NCBI GenBank assembly: GCA_003427395.1
Contig: BFEA01000273.1
Coordinates: forward strand, 632,301-657,161
Origin: Chara braunii
Taxonomy: Eukaryota; Streptophyta; Charophyceae; Charales; Characeae
Direction: 5' to 3'
Length of the DNA stretch: 24,861 nt
The notes under the pieces were generated by a model. It was not told the origin of the DNA. It saw only the letters and a program-made list of their open reading frames with translations, and did no database searches. The translations under genes and the position numbers were made by a program. Of this stretch, positions 15,535 through 24,778 are shown one piece after another (position 1 is the stretch's first letter; each line of letters starts with the position of its first letter).

Positions 15535-16057
15535 TTCTGATGATAAGTTTCCCTCCTCCATAGGAGAAGGTGCAGACTATGTCCTTGACGTAGTCATGGA
15601 CAACCATGCGCCTCTTGTTGGGTAATGTAGAAGTCGCAGACCTATAGCCGCTGCACCCGATCCCCTAAGCGCAACCTTTCTACACAGTCACGACTTACTA
15701 AGTTTCTCGTGGAGCCATTGTCTACGAAGGCACCACACTGGTGGACACCTACACTGACCTCCATAACGAAGTGCTTCCCTCTAGGACCTTTTGACATAGC
15801 CACCTAAGACCCACAACGGTCCCTTGTCCACCACTCCTTTTCTAAATCTTCTAAGGTTTCAAACGCATTTAACGAACAGAGCATCGTTTGGTCTGGACAT
15901 GTTTGCGAGGTGACAAGTGAGTCAATAGCTTCGGCCAACTCTTGAAGTGGTGAGGCAACATCTTCCACATCAGCCCCGTTTCGAGGGCCCAGACTGCTAT
16001 AGAACACAAGTTACTATATTCCTGCTGACCCATTTTCGAGTTCCATCGCAGAAACAA
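15535..16057 (-). pseudogene. Ty3 gag-protease fragment, opposite strand
   Basis: Minus-strand frames encode a gag-protease linker (LQELAEAIDSLVTSQTCPDQ, LEDLEKEWW). After a stop comes the protease block GAFVDNGSTRNLVSRDCVER (D-N-G in place of D-T/S-G), then a degraded continuation to about 15535 (KDIVCTFSYGGGKL-like). It is homologous to the plus-strand block at 10135-10470, including the LRLxDxVQRL motif seen at 13040. It abuts the end of element D tail to tail, so it belongs to a different insertion or an inversion. Confidence 0.65.
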
Positions 16058-16129
16058 TTAAAACTTCAACCCACGTTCATATGCAGATACAATATCGGGA
16101 GCAGTTTCAAGTAATTCTCACTTACTAAA

Positions 16130-16681
16130 CTATTTGTCCTCAGATGGTGCCTGAGATTTGAAACGTACCCTGAACTGCTTCTGAGGTCGTCCACGTCCAC
16201 CTGTACAAAAGTACCCATGCTCTATGATCCGGTCTACTTCATATCTGCTTTCCAGGGATGACGGAATCATAGAGGGTCTATTTGGGAACTTATTTCCTTC
16301 TACATAGGGCAATAATTTGAACGCATGAAAGACAGGATACGTTTTGAGGTGAGGGGGAATATCGATACGATAAGACGGTCCCTTTGCATTCCCAATTACT
16401 TTGAGAACTTCCCAGGGTCCAAAATAGACGGGCAAAAGTTTCTGAGACACATCTTCTTCCAACGAAAACTCTTTGGACTTGACCCAGACTAGATCACCTT
16501 CCTTGAATGTTGACGGTCGACGATGTTTGTTAGCTTGTTCAATCATTTGGGCCTGAGCTTTCTTTAGATTGTCTTTTACTTTCTTGATGTCTTCTTGAAA
16601 CAATACTGCATACTCCCGGGTCCCTGGAGGTAACCTAAGGAATTGGTCCCGTGTTAGCACATCAATGGGACGCTTAGGTTT
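16130..16681 (-). pseudogene. Element B: integrase C-terminal region with chromodomain-like end
   Basis: The minus-strand frame from 16660 to the stop at 16130 (176 codons) contains the integrase C-terminal motif region (EGDLVWVKSKEFSLEEDVSQ, KLLPVYFGPWEVLKVIG, YPVFHAFKLLPYV). It ends in YEVDRIIEHGYF followed by QFRVRFKS, which has the layout of a chromodomain (YEVExIL...YLVKWKG in canonical forms). This places element B among chromodomain-bearing Ty3 elements. It is in frame with the integrase core upstream, separated only by a TGA at 16682-16684. No polypurine tract or 3' LTR could be identified beyond 16130. Confidence 0.8.
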
Positions 16682-17370
16682 TCACCCCTTGTGCAGTGCA
16701 TTAGGCGTACGCCCTATAGCGCTATGAACACTACTGTTGTATGCACTTGCTATCTTGGGTAAGTTCTCGTCCCAATGAATCTGATCGGGTCTCACATACA
16801 TGTGCAAAAGCTGATGGCACAAACGGTTCATCTGTTCACTTTGTCCATTCGTTTCAGGGTGTCGCCCTAACGACATGGTCAGTCGTGTACTGTATGCTTC
16901 CATAAATTTTTGCCATGGCATACTTGCGAACCTGGCATCATGATCATATACAATGGAGAGGGGAAAAACATACTCAGTTACCCATCGCATCTGAAACTTT
17001 TGGATGACAAGTTCGGTTCGCACTTCTGTGGGTAAGGGAATAAACATGACATATTTAGAGAAACGATCCACAATATCCATTACTTGGCTGAGGCTGAAGA
17101 AGTCAATTGAGATAGACTCACCTGGTTCGCTAGGAATTGATAATGGTTTTAAAAGACCGAGTGGATTTTCTCGTGACGGTTTGTTTCTCTGATACACCAA
17201 ACATGTACAACATAAGTTCGTACGTCATCTTTCAATCCCTTTCACTCAAAGCGTTCTCTGACTTCTGCGTAAGTTTTCTTGAAACCAAAATGTCGTTCAA
17301 AGTCGTGACATTCCCCAACCAGCAGACTTTTGATTTCTTCTTGATGAGGAATACACAATCTTTGTTCAGT
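16682..17370 (-). pseudogene. Element B: integrase H2C2 and catalytic core
   Basis: The catalytic core is open from 17200 to 16685. It carries the D,D-35-E signature: D in SISIDFF (residue 33), D in IVYDHDARF (residue 86) and E in NGQSEQMNR (residue 122), with exactly 35 residues between the last two, as in the retroviral integrase superfamily. Motifs VDRFSKYVMFIPL and HPETNGQSEQMNR are clear. The zinc-binding part lies in another frame at about 17370-17210 (GECHDFERHFGFKKT-like), so there is a frameshift near 17200 and a TAA at 17371. The enzyme would insert the cDNA into chromosomal DNA; this copy is interrupted. Confidence 0.85.
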
Positions 17371-17943
17371 TTAGTCTAACAAGAAAAGCAAACCATCGAT
17401 CACTCTATAGTTGGGAAGTAGAGATGAATCTTTCACGAGGACATCCGTAATAGGCTTCCACATAGGATCAGTAACATATCCTTGACAAATTTTATCTTTC
17501 AAACCACTCCCAACATTCAGGTAGGAGACAATAGTACCAAAGAAATCGCAATGTCTGCACAATGCATCTGCAACCACGTTAAACTTACCTTTGATAGTCT
17601 TCAATTCAAAATCGAAAGTATCAATGAATGCAGACCAACGTACTAACTTATCAAAGAGTCTAGGTTGTGGCTTTATCCACTTCAGAGTAGAGTGGTCTGA
17701 ATACATAGTGAAGTGCCTCCCTAACAAGAAGTGCTTCCGTGTGTCCAGCGCACAAACTAAGCATAGTTCCCTTTCATAGGTGGAGTTCACGACCTTGTCT
17801 GATGGTAAACGTGCGGACATAAACTCAATAGGTCTATAACCATTACCATCGTTTTGTTGAAGGACTGCGCCAATCCCATACTGACCTGCATCAGTAGTAA
17901 CGATGAAGGGAAGAGACGGATCAACAATTTTCAGAACAGGGTA
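17371..17943 (-). pseudogene. Element B: RNase H
   Basis: In the same frame as the RT upstream but after a TAG at 17944-17946. Recognisable blocks are TTDAGQYGIGAVLQQ (catalytic aspartate present), NSTYERELCLVCALDTRKHF, YSDHSTLKWIKPQPRLFDKL and KGKFNVVADALCRH, in the order of a Ty3 RNase H. The following stretch leads into the integrase linker up to the TAA at 17371. RNase H removes the RNA strand during reverse transcription. Apart from the upstream stop the domain looks intact. Confidence 0.85.
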
Positions 17944-18945
17944 CTAAGTCAAGGCATACTTTACCTTCTTGAAGGAGGACTCACAGTCCTTGTCCCACAA
18001 CCAGATAGTTCCTTTCTTTAATAATCTTCTCATTGGTGCGACAATCTGTGAGAAGTTTCTTACAAACGTCATATAGTAGCTTGCCAAACCAAGGACAGAT
18101 CGTAACTCAGTTACAGACTTAGGTCGTGGCCAATCTCTAATTGCTGATATTTTCTTTTCTTCGGGGCTTAGGCCCTCCTCGTTCACTGTATGTCCAAGGT
18201 ATAAGACTTCAAACTTAGTGAACTCAGAGTTCTTTGAGTTTAGCTTGAAGTTGCCCTCCCGCAACTTTCCTAATACAAGACGTAAGTGTTCTTTGTGATC
18301 TTCTAGTGTCTTACTGTACACTAGAATGTCGTCGAGATAGACAATGACGAACTGGTCCAACCATTGACGAAACAGTTCATTCATGGATCTCTGGAAGGTC
18401 GCTGGGGCGTTATTCAGTCCGAAAGGCATAACCATGAACTCGTAGTGACCGTACCTGGTTCGGAGCGCAGTCTTGTGTTGATCCACGGGATCCACCTCGA
18501 TCTGGTGGTATCCAGACTTTAGATCAATCTTACTGAAAAACTTGCAGCCCTGCAACTGGTCCAACAAGTCGTCAATGCATGAAAGTGGTTCGACGTTCTT
18601 AACAGTGACGACATTCAACCCTCTGTAGTCAATACAAAGACGCAACTCACCTTCCTTTTTGGGCACAAATAGGACAGGGGCACCATAAGGAGAGGAGCTA
18701 GCGCGAATCCATCCTTTTTCTGTTAAGTCCTGCAGCTGCTTCGTAAGTTCCTCAGGTTCCCTAGGAGACATTCGGTAGATAGGGCCCTTGGGAATCTTAC
18801 TGCCAGGAATAATTTCAATTGTGTGCTTGATAGCACGTTCAATTATTCCTGTTGGTTCAGTTTGCATATCTTTATACTCCAGAAGTTTCTCAATCGAAGG
18901 AGCATAGGAAGCAGGACATTCACCTGCCTTCTTTACTAAGACCAT
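17944..18945 (-). CDS. Element B: reverse transcriptase (Ty3/gypsy)
   Basis: This is the longest clean frame in the window: 333 codons, with an arbitrary first Met since it continues a polyprotein. It holds the RT fingers and palm in order: [20 protein letters not shown] (about residues 78-97), LCIDYRGLN (103-111), FSKIDLKSGYHQI (137-149), MPFGLNNAPATFQ (about 173-185), the catalytic YLDD intact at 203-206, then YLGH and the thumb/connection (WPRPKSVTELRSVLGLASYY). It ends in a TAG just before RNase H. The key residues are present, so inactivation of element B comes from stops and frameshifts elsewhere. Codons are not markedly degenerate compared with element D, suggesting a younger insertion. 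Confidence 0.9.
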   Translation of the reverse strand: MVLVKKAGECPASYAPSIEKLLEYKDMQTEPTGIIERAIKHTIEIIPGSKIPKGPIYRMSPREPEELTKQLQDLTEKGWIRASSSPYGAPVLFVPKKEGELRLCIDYRGLNVVTVKNVEPLSCIDDLLDQLQGCKFFSKIDLKSGYHQIEVDPVDQHKTALRTRYGHYEFMVMPFGLNNAPATFQRSMNELFRQWLDQFVIVYLDDILVYSKTLEDHKEHLRLVLGKLREGNFKLNSKNSEFTKFEVLYLGHTVNEEGLSPEEKKISAIRDWPRPKSVTELRSVLGLASYYMTFVRNFSQIVAPMRRLLKKGTIWLWDKDCESSFKKVKYALT

Positions 18946-19149
18946 CGTTACTTCCTATTCCAATTTCTTCTTTGAAACCATCAATCGAAATGTTGGGTAC
19001 CTTATACAACAGAAAGACAGACCAGAGTCAGAGCCAGACTTATGATACAGTTTGATTGGTTTCAATTCGAAATGTGCATCCCTTAATTGTACTCTTCTCT
19101 TTGAAATTGATTTCTGGGTTGGCTTCCTCGTGCCAATCCATACCCAAAA

Positions 19150-19660
19150 TCAAATCAAAGGGTAAAATATTTTCCACAAGGATACTTCATGTAGAATCTT
19201 CTTACCTTCCTTGGTTCGAAAACGACACTTAACACGATCAACACACTGCGAGATCGTGATCGTGCTTCTGTCAGCCAAAATAGATGTGATAGGTCGAGAC
19301 AAATCTTTCACTTTCATTCCGAAATGCAACTTGCGGATTGCTTTCTTGGATATGTTGTAGGATCGCATCGATCCCGAGTCCAATAGTGCACCTACGCATG
19401 TATGTGCAATTTCTAAATCGGTGATTAAAAGGTCACCCTTAGACTTAGATTTCTTAGCCCACGAGCTCCGTAGTGCCAGCAACTCGTTACCGAGCTCGTC
19501 AAGAGAGTCGTCCAGAGGGTCAGTGCATAAGACAAGTTCAGGGTGTTCCGAAGGATGGGCCGAAGAAGAACCATCCTCTGCCATGCGAGTCGTAGGGTTG
19601 AAAGGGTTAGTAGGCGGCTTACCTTCATCTACATCCAAACCCTTAGACTCGGTAGGAGCA
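19150..19660 (-). pseudogene. Element B: gag-protease linker and aspartic protease
   Basis: The minus frame 19806-19150 contains an acidic, proline/serine-rich linker (about 19660-19480) and then the protease: GDLLITDLEIAHTCVGALLD with the active-site D-S-G at about 19380, followed by MRSYNISKKAIRKL and ISQCVDRVKCRFRTKEGKK. This fits the retropepsin of Ty3 elements, which cleaves the polyprotein. The frame ends at 19150. About 200 bp with stops separates it from the RT frame. Confidence 0.8.
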
Positions 19661-21066
19661 GATGTTACTCCTACTGGCTGCTCACTTTTGGGTTTCCGAT
19701 TAATGGGCACCAAGCAATCACATGCCCTGCAGTGCCACACTTCAAGCACTCTGCATTGTCTATCCGCTCCTGCCACGTTTCTCGTGACAGACCCATTTTT
19801 TCCCACGGCCTCCCAGCCGCAATTCCGGAATGCTCTGGGAATGAGCGTGGTCTTTTCTTCTTTACCGGCGGTCGTGGTCCACCCTTGTTGACCACGACAG
19901 CAATGACTTTCCCCTTCCCAGACTCACTGCTGCTCGCCACACCCTCGGCCTCCAATGGCCATTTCTCCACAGCATCGTCATCAAAGACGACGAGGGTGTG
20001 GTCCTGGCGCTTTTGGCGCCAAAGTATCCGCTTTGCCTGATCCTAACCCACCACCAAACTTCACAACAGATGCATACAAATTCTTTACCTGAGAGGTCAT
20101 TTGCTCCCTCTGGAGAGCAAGATCACGAAACTGCCTATAATTATACTTAACGGATTTCGACTCTGCCACGAGTTGTCCACGAATGAGCTCGGGCAGAGCA
20201 CATGAATCGATATATAAGACTTGGTTGTCCTGTAGGTTTAATCGAGGGACCTGCAACAATTGATCAACTTCCCGAGACAAAGCTTCTACCGAGGTCTAAT
20301 GTTTTTGACCAATGGCGCCTTGTCGGTCGTCGTCTGGTCCAAGAAGCTTTCCTTAATCTTACCAAGGAACTGCTTCAAGTTCAAGGTTGCAGCCCACTCC
20401 TCAATATCATCAAACCCCGCTGCGTTGCCTTCGGCCAAAACCCTTTCCTTTGCTTCCCCCCCAAGACAAGAAGTAGAGAAAGCAACTTGGGACTCGGGTT
20501 CAATAGGGGCCGTACTACAATATGTTTGTATCTCGGGAATCCACAACAACAAATTTTCACCCTTGCTATTGCTGAATGTGAAAGGCAATTTCATCTCGAC
20601 TTTTTCTTTCTTTTTAGCTTTCTCAAGTTGTGCCATGGTGTCCTTTTTTTTCTTCTGGAGACTTCGGTGGACTCGAAGGCTCCCCTTTCTTTTCTTCCGG
20701 TTTCTGATTCTCTTCATTAAGAGACTTCATGGCATTTCCCATTAATTTCTTTGGTTTTTCTTTTGTTTTTGTTTTGGCTTCCTCAACCACCTGGTGCTTT
20801 CTTTTGACCAGATTTGTGATTGTCCTTAGTCCCGCGGCCACATCATCAATCTTTGCCTGTATCTGTTCACTGTACTGATCAATTTCCATCTCAAGGTGAG
20901 CTAAGTAGGTCACAAGTTGAGCCAAAGAAATTTCATGATCTTCTCCTTCGGTCTTGATAACAGTTTGTTTGATTTCTTGGATTTTCTGCTCTTGTTGTTC
21001 ACTCTTTTTCTTTCTCAATTCTACTTCCGTTTCTTCTCCTTCTCAAGTGCTTCCTCAAGTTGTATG
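19661..21066 (-). pseudogene. Element B: gag, central and C-terminal part with zinc knuckle
   Basis: Minus-strand frames in order. First is a K/E/Q-rich coiled-coil-like part (21018-20623, EHEISLAQ-like and KTKTKEKPKKL). Next is the capsid core (20620-20290, KLPFTFSNSKGENLLLWIPE, LGGEAKERVLAEGNAAGF), then capsid C-terminus (20280-19981, DNQVLYIDSCALPELIRGQL, YRQFRDLALQREQMTSQ). Last is a basic region with one CCHC zinc knuckle, CLKCGTAGHVIAWC (about 19740), the nucleocapsid motif that binds RNA. Frames change at about 21019, 20286 and 19975, so Gag is broken. The left end of the frame at 21066 is the insertion site of the 465-bp repeat. Confidence 0.8.
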
Positions 21067-21531
21067 CACAAGTGGTTAACGGGTAGCTGAAAATTCAGGA
21101 ATAAAAATTCTGAAGTGAGAGTTTTGGGCAGTTTGAAAATCCCGAATAGTCTTGAAGTGGTAAAAGGTCCGAAGACCCTTAAAACCACCTGTTTAGGCAG
21201 GCTGCATCCTGAAATGGTGAAGTGAGAGTTTTGGGCAGTCTGAAAATCCTGAATGGTCCTAAAGTGGTGAAAGGTCCGAAGTTCCTGAAAACCACGTGTT
21301 TAGGCAGGCTGCATCCTGAAGTGGTGAAGGGTGTCCTGAAGTGGTGAAAGGTCCGAAGACCCTCAAAACCACCTGCTTAGGCAGGCTGCATCCTGAAGTG
21401 GTGAAGGGTGTCTTAAAGTGGTGAAAGGTCCAAAGACCCTAAAAACCACCTGTTTAGGCAGACTGCATCCAGAAGTGGTGAAGGGTGTCTTGAAATGGTG
21501 ATGAAAAATACGACTGTTGTTAACCTTCTCT
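21067..21531. mobile_element. Non-autonomous repeat element, copy 2 (465 bp; Mutator-like?)
   Basis: The start CACAAGTGGTTAACGGGTAG and end GTTGTTAACCTTCTCT match copy 1 (13994-14444). Flanks are AGTTGTATG (21058-21066) and AGTTGTCTG (21532-21540), a 9-bp target duplication with one mismatch. The element splits the minus-strand gag of element B; the codons on either side join without loss once one duplication is removed. The interior holds four direct degenerate units (starting near 21150, 21255, 21338 and 21415) of the GAAGTGGTGAAAGGTCCGAA / CCACCTGTTTAGGCAGGCTG type, with none inverted. No ORF. Both copies lie in the same plus-strand orientation although their host elements face opposite ways. 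Confidence 0.82.
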
Positions 21532-21990
21532 AGTTGTCTGATATTTTCATCCACAATTTCTTCAAACACAATCATGTCTCTCTCCTTTTTTCGGTCTACA
21601 ATCCTTCCAAGTTGCTCAATGATATACTTATCAGTTGCCTGACGACACTTGATTAGTACATCATCAACCTATATGACGTCGGTGCCTGTTTTGGCCTGTT
21701 CAATAGCAGTTCGTATTGCCTTCAAGTCGAACTTGTCTCGCACGTACGTGTCGGCTTCGACACCTGCGCCACGAAGGTAAAAAATCAATTGGTCCAAGCG
21801 GGCATTCAAACCATTCTTCCGCTCGTCCACTTTATGCCTGGTTCGGGGATTAGGGGTCTCCTCATCAATGTCGAAGATGAGTGAGACTGAATAAAAGAGA
21901 AATGGAATAAATCGAGTAAGCATCGATAATTTCAAACAATTCCTAGAAGAGAGACATCGTAATGTGCGTCTGCCGCACAATAAATAATAA
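21532..21990 (-). pseudogene. Element B: gag N-terminal part
   Basis: The minus strand from about 21950 encodes a Gag N-terminus with VDERKNGLNARLDQLIFYLR and GVEADTYVRDKFDLKAIRTA. After an in-frame TAG at 21669-21671 it continues as DKYIIEQLGRIVDRKK and FEEIVDENIRQLE up to the inserted repeat at 21531. The charged, helical, Q/E/K-rich character continues across the insertion into 21066. The true start codon is uncertain; upstream Mets (to 22019) extend into what looks like leader sequence. Confidence 0.65.
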
Positions 21991-22019
21991 AATAACAATA
22001 ATAAATTCCAAGGCCGCAC

Positions 22020-23010
22020 TATTATACAACAACAAGAATTTCAAACAACCGAAGAAGAAAATAAATACAATTATTTCTAATTCTAACTAGTGTTGTTCTT
22101 TGTCTGTTTGTGTGATGACATTCTAATTACGAGTGTATAGGTACCACCTGAGGCCCGTGTGATCAAATACAACACACAAGTACGCACAACACCACAACAC
22201 AACAAACGGCAGATAAGTATGCCAACATCAATCGGCAAACAATTTGCCAACAATCTTCTTCTTCATTTCTCTGCATCGTTCCTAGTGCCAATGCGATACC
22301 GCACCCCTCTTGACAGCTGGCACTAAAGTTGTCCAGTTAGCCGTTCTATCAGCCGTACCACCTTCGACTTCAAGGTGCAACTCTTACTTGGCAGCCACCT
22401 GCCTGGCACGTGTCATCCCTGGCGTGCCAACATAGCAGATCTGCCACGTCAGCACATCAGTGTTTAATCAATCAATGGTGGGATGCCACGTCAGCAAATG
22501 TGTGCTCTGGTCCTTCCCACTTGCCACTTCCTCGCGTCTTGGTGTGATACCGTCGTTGTTCCAGCCAACCAAATCAATGCCACGTCAGCCAATGGAGCCA
22601 ATGCCATGTCAACAGGCTCGCCACGTCAAAAGACAGTCGTGTACGACACCTACCTGCCACATCATCAATCAGCCTTGATGTCCAAAGGCCACGTCAACAT
22701 CTGTATCAAATTTGGTTGCGCCTCAGCTGCTAATGCAGCATGAGAATGCCACGTCAGCAATCTTCAGCCACCAAGTCTCTAGACGTGGCACATGATATGC
22801 CACGTCAGCATGGGATCACAATGCCGCCTCACTATCGCGATCCTGGCTGGCGCGCGGTCACTCTTGATCGCGATCCCGATTGCCTCGTCAGCAATCGCGT
22901 CGAGATTTGATCTTCTCGCTAGCGAAGTCCGTGCCATGTCAGCAACACCGACCTTCTTCGTCGTTGTCCACGTCAGATCTTGTTGTCATCACATCGGTCG
23001 TCGTCGTCAG
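22020..23010 (-). other. Leader of element B, no gene
   Basis: About 1 kb between the primer site and gag without recognisable coding sequence. It begins with an AC-rich part (22150-22210, ACAACACC words) and then carries the dense CCACGTCA-type repeats described separately. Confidence 0.5.
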
Positions 23011-23016
23011 GAGTAA

Positions 23017-23028
23017 GCTCTGGTACCA
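23017..23028 (-). promoter_or_regulatory. Primer-binding site, element B
   Basis: The minus strand reads TGGTACCAGAGC, a one-base variant of the tRNA-iMet primer site TGGTATCAGAGC. It follows ATT after a TGCA LTR end (23032-23035). It is positioned about 1 kb upstream of gag of element B, in the right orientation. Confidence 0.65.
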
Positions 23029-23031
23029 AAT

Positions 23032-23345
23032 TGCAATGAACCCAGATCGTGAAGACACTTGTAAACAATGCAAGTCATAATGAATATAAACCTGCTGATG
23101 ATTATCAATAATCATAATCGTGTCCTGATAAAATGAGATGGGAGAATCATTCACAGACGAAAAGAGAGAGGAGGGAGAATAAACTTAGAGAGTGGAGAGA
23201 CAATGCCTACATCTGCCTCGGGCTTCCTCCTCGATCACCACCTCATATAATCAATAGTCTGAACGTACATCTGATGTTTTACTACAATGTGCCACGTGGC
23301 ACGTCAATCAGCCCTCATCAGCACACTGGCGCAATGTCGACCTCA
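23032..23345 (-). mobile_element. Putative 5' LTR of element B (outer boundary unknown)
   Basis: The inner end is defined by TGCA next to the primer site. No second copy is found in the window, so the outer end is only a guess near 23345. It contains an AGAGAGGAGGGAGAA purine tract (about 23162-23205) and no coding sequence. Confidence 0.4.
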
Positions 23346-23935
23346 ATATGACCAGTATGTGTCTACGATTACCCCACAGTCATGGTCTCTTCCTAAGTGA
23401 CGATGAATCAGAACACCAGTGCCGGTCACGTAGCCCAGCCACATCAGCATAGTGCATGTGGCAACGGCCACATCGACAGCGACGCGTGGCAGCTGCCACG
23501 TCAGCATGCCCTGAAGACAATAGTGAGCCAGCCACCATGCCGAGCCAGCAACGCGTCGCCGTAGTCACCCAAATGCCAACGCAAAGCCAGCGTCCAGCCA
23601 GCGTCGCAGCGTCGAGCCAGCGTCGTCGTCAACACGTAAAGTCAGCATTGACGGAAGACTGAACGAATGTCAAAGTCAGGAAGTCAGCGCTTATGTAGCG
23701 TTGACGCGGGGTCTGGACCCCGGATGCTGCATCCCTCAGCCGTCAAGATCTTAGTGCAAATGACGGCTCAGATTGGCCTGAAACCGAATTCCCTCTGGCC
23801 TTGATGTTGTCTGGGTACCTGCGCACAACAAGTGAGTGTATCCGACCAAGGGCCTCGGCGCGGTACCTTTGACCTGACAGTTGACTTCTGACTTTCCTAG
23901 GGCAGTGCGTGGTCACACTGCCTGGTGCACGCCGA
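23346..23935. other. Gene-free stretch with a short GC hairpin
   Basis: No protein or RNA gene recognised. It is rich in GCCAGCGTC-type words (23560-23630) and has a 7-bp hairpin CGGGGTC-TG-GACCCCG at 23707-23722. Confidence 0.5.
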
Positions 23936-23944
23936 GTTTGGCCT

Positions 23945-23990
23945 GCATTGTCGAGGGCCCAAACTGCTGCAGAACACAGGTTACTGCAGT
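23945..23990 (-). pseudogene. Short gag-protease linker remnant
   Basis: The plus-strand sequence TCGAGGGCCCAAACTGCTGC with the following AGAACACAGGTTACT closely matches 15978-16018 (TCGAGGGCCCAGACTGCTAT, AGAACACAAGTTACT). On the minus strand both encode an NLCSxAVWAL-like peptide at the start of the gag-protease linker. It is therefore a small relic of another Ty3 copy. Confidence 0.5.
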
Positions 23991-24217
23991 CACCTCGAAA
24001 ATTCGTTACGAAATCCGAAATAAAAAATCAAAACATCATCCTAAATTATATCACACCCCTTTAAGTGAAAGGCATTCCACAATGCAAACCCCAAATTCAA
24101 ATGTCATGGTCAAGTGCCTCAGGCTAAAGGAGGCCGAGTCGGCCAGTTTCGGTAAGGCTAAGTTGGATACCCGAGAAGTCGAGTCCAATAGGTACCCAGT
24201 CAACAGTCGCATCCCAG

Positions 24218-24382
24218 AGGCAGAAGTCACATCCCATAAAGTCACGATTCTTAGTTAAAGGGCGTGTCCCAAAGGCAGAAGTCAAAGGTTGTGTCTCATA
24301 GGCAGAAGTCAAGTCTCACAGCCAAAGGTCATATCCCACAGGCAAGGGTCACGACTCACAGTCAAGGGTCACGTTACACAGA
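24218..24382. repeat. Degenerate ~20-bp minisatellite
   Basis: About six to eight loosely conserved units of the form GGCARAAGTCA-(5-8 bases)-TCYCAYA, for example near 24219, 24271, 24299, 24318, 24338 and 24358. The units differ enough that long ORFs run through the block by chance. Confidence 0.55.
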
Positions 24383-24776
24383 CCCGAAGCAGCGGCACAG
24401 CAAGGGAAACTCAGGGAAGTACGAGGCCTCGATATTCTGAAGGAAACAGGCCACGGGCATGTGGTACCGGTTCCAAGTCAAGCCAAAGGACGCAGAGGCT
24501 GGGAGGAGTAAAGGCTCATCCCAAGTCAATATAAGGATTGGCCAGCCTCATTTCGGACAAATTGCTCATTCAGAAGAAGTGTGCAAGTGTTGCTGAGATG
24601 CTTGTGTGCTATCTGCGAGTGGCTAGTGTTGGAGCCCTGTTGGGCAGCTCTGTGCTGAGGAAGGGAGGCACCCATAGCCGCATAGCTAGTAGTAGGAGAT
24701 AGAGCTGAGTAGGAGCGGATATATTCAGAGTCAAGACCTTCAAGTAGAGAGAGAGAGGGAAGGAGAGAGCGCATGC

Positions 24777-24778
<2 letters not shown>
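24383..24778. other. Gene-free stretch before terminal (GA)n
   Basis: No recognisable gene or RNA. It becomes purine-rich (AGAGAGAGAGGGAAGGAGAGAG) from 24745. Confidence 0.5.

Larger units (their letters stand above)
22440..23515. repeat. GCCACGTCAGC motif array (leader and LTR of element B)
   Basis: About a dozen exact or near copies of GCCACGTCAGCA occur, for example near 22442, 22485, 22578, 22620, 22690, 22748, 22799, 22933, 22967, 23291, 23440 and 23492. One combined form, GCCACGTGGCACGTCA, contains a perfect CACGTG. ACGT-core words of this kind are known binding sites for plant bZIP factors. Spacing is irregular (about 35-110 bp), so this is not a simple tandem satellite. The motif orientation relative to gag is opposite to that in element A (2070-2225). 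Confidence 0.65.

Noticed and set aside
19421-20745. Long plus-strand ORFs opposite element B gag/protease
   Set aside because: They are antisense shadows of the well-supported minus-strand Gag and protease frames.
22440-23515. CRISPR-like array from repeated GCCACGTCAGC
   Set aside because: The repeats are too short (about 11 bp) and irregularly spaced, and the setting is a eukaryotic retroelement leader with no cas genes.
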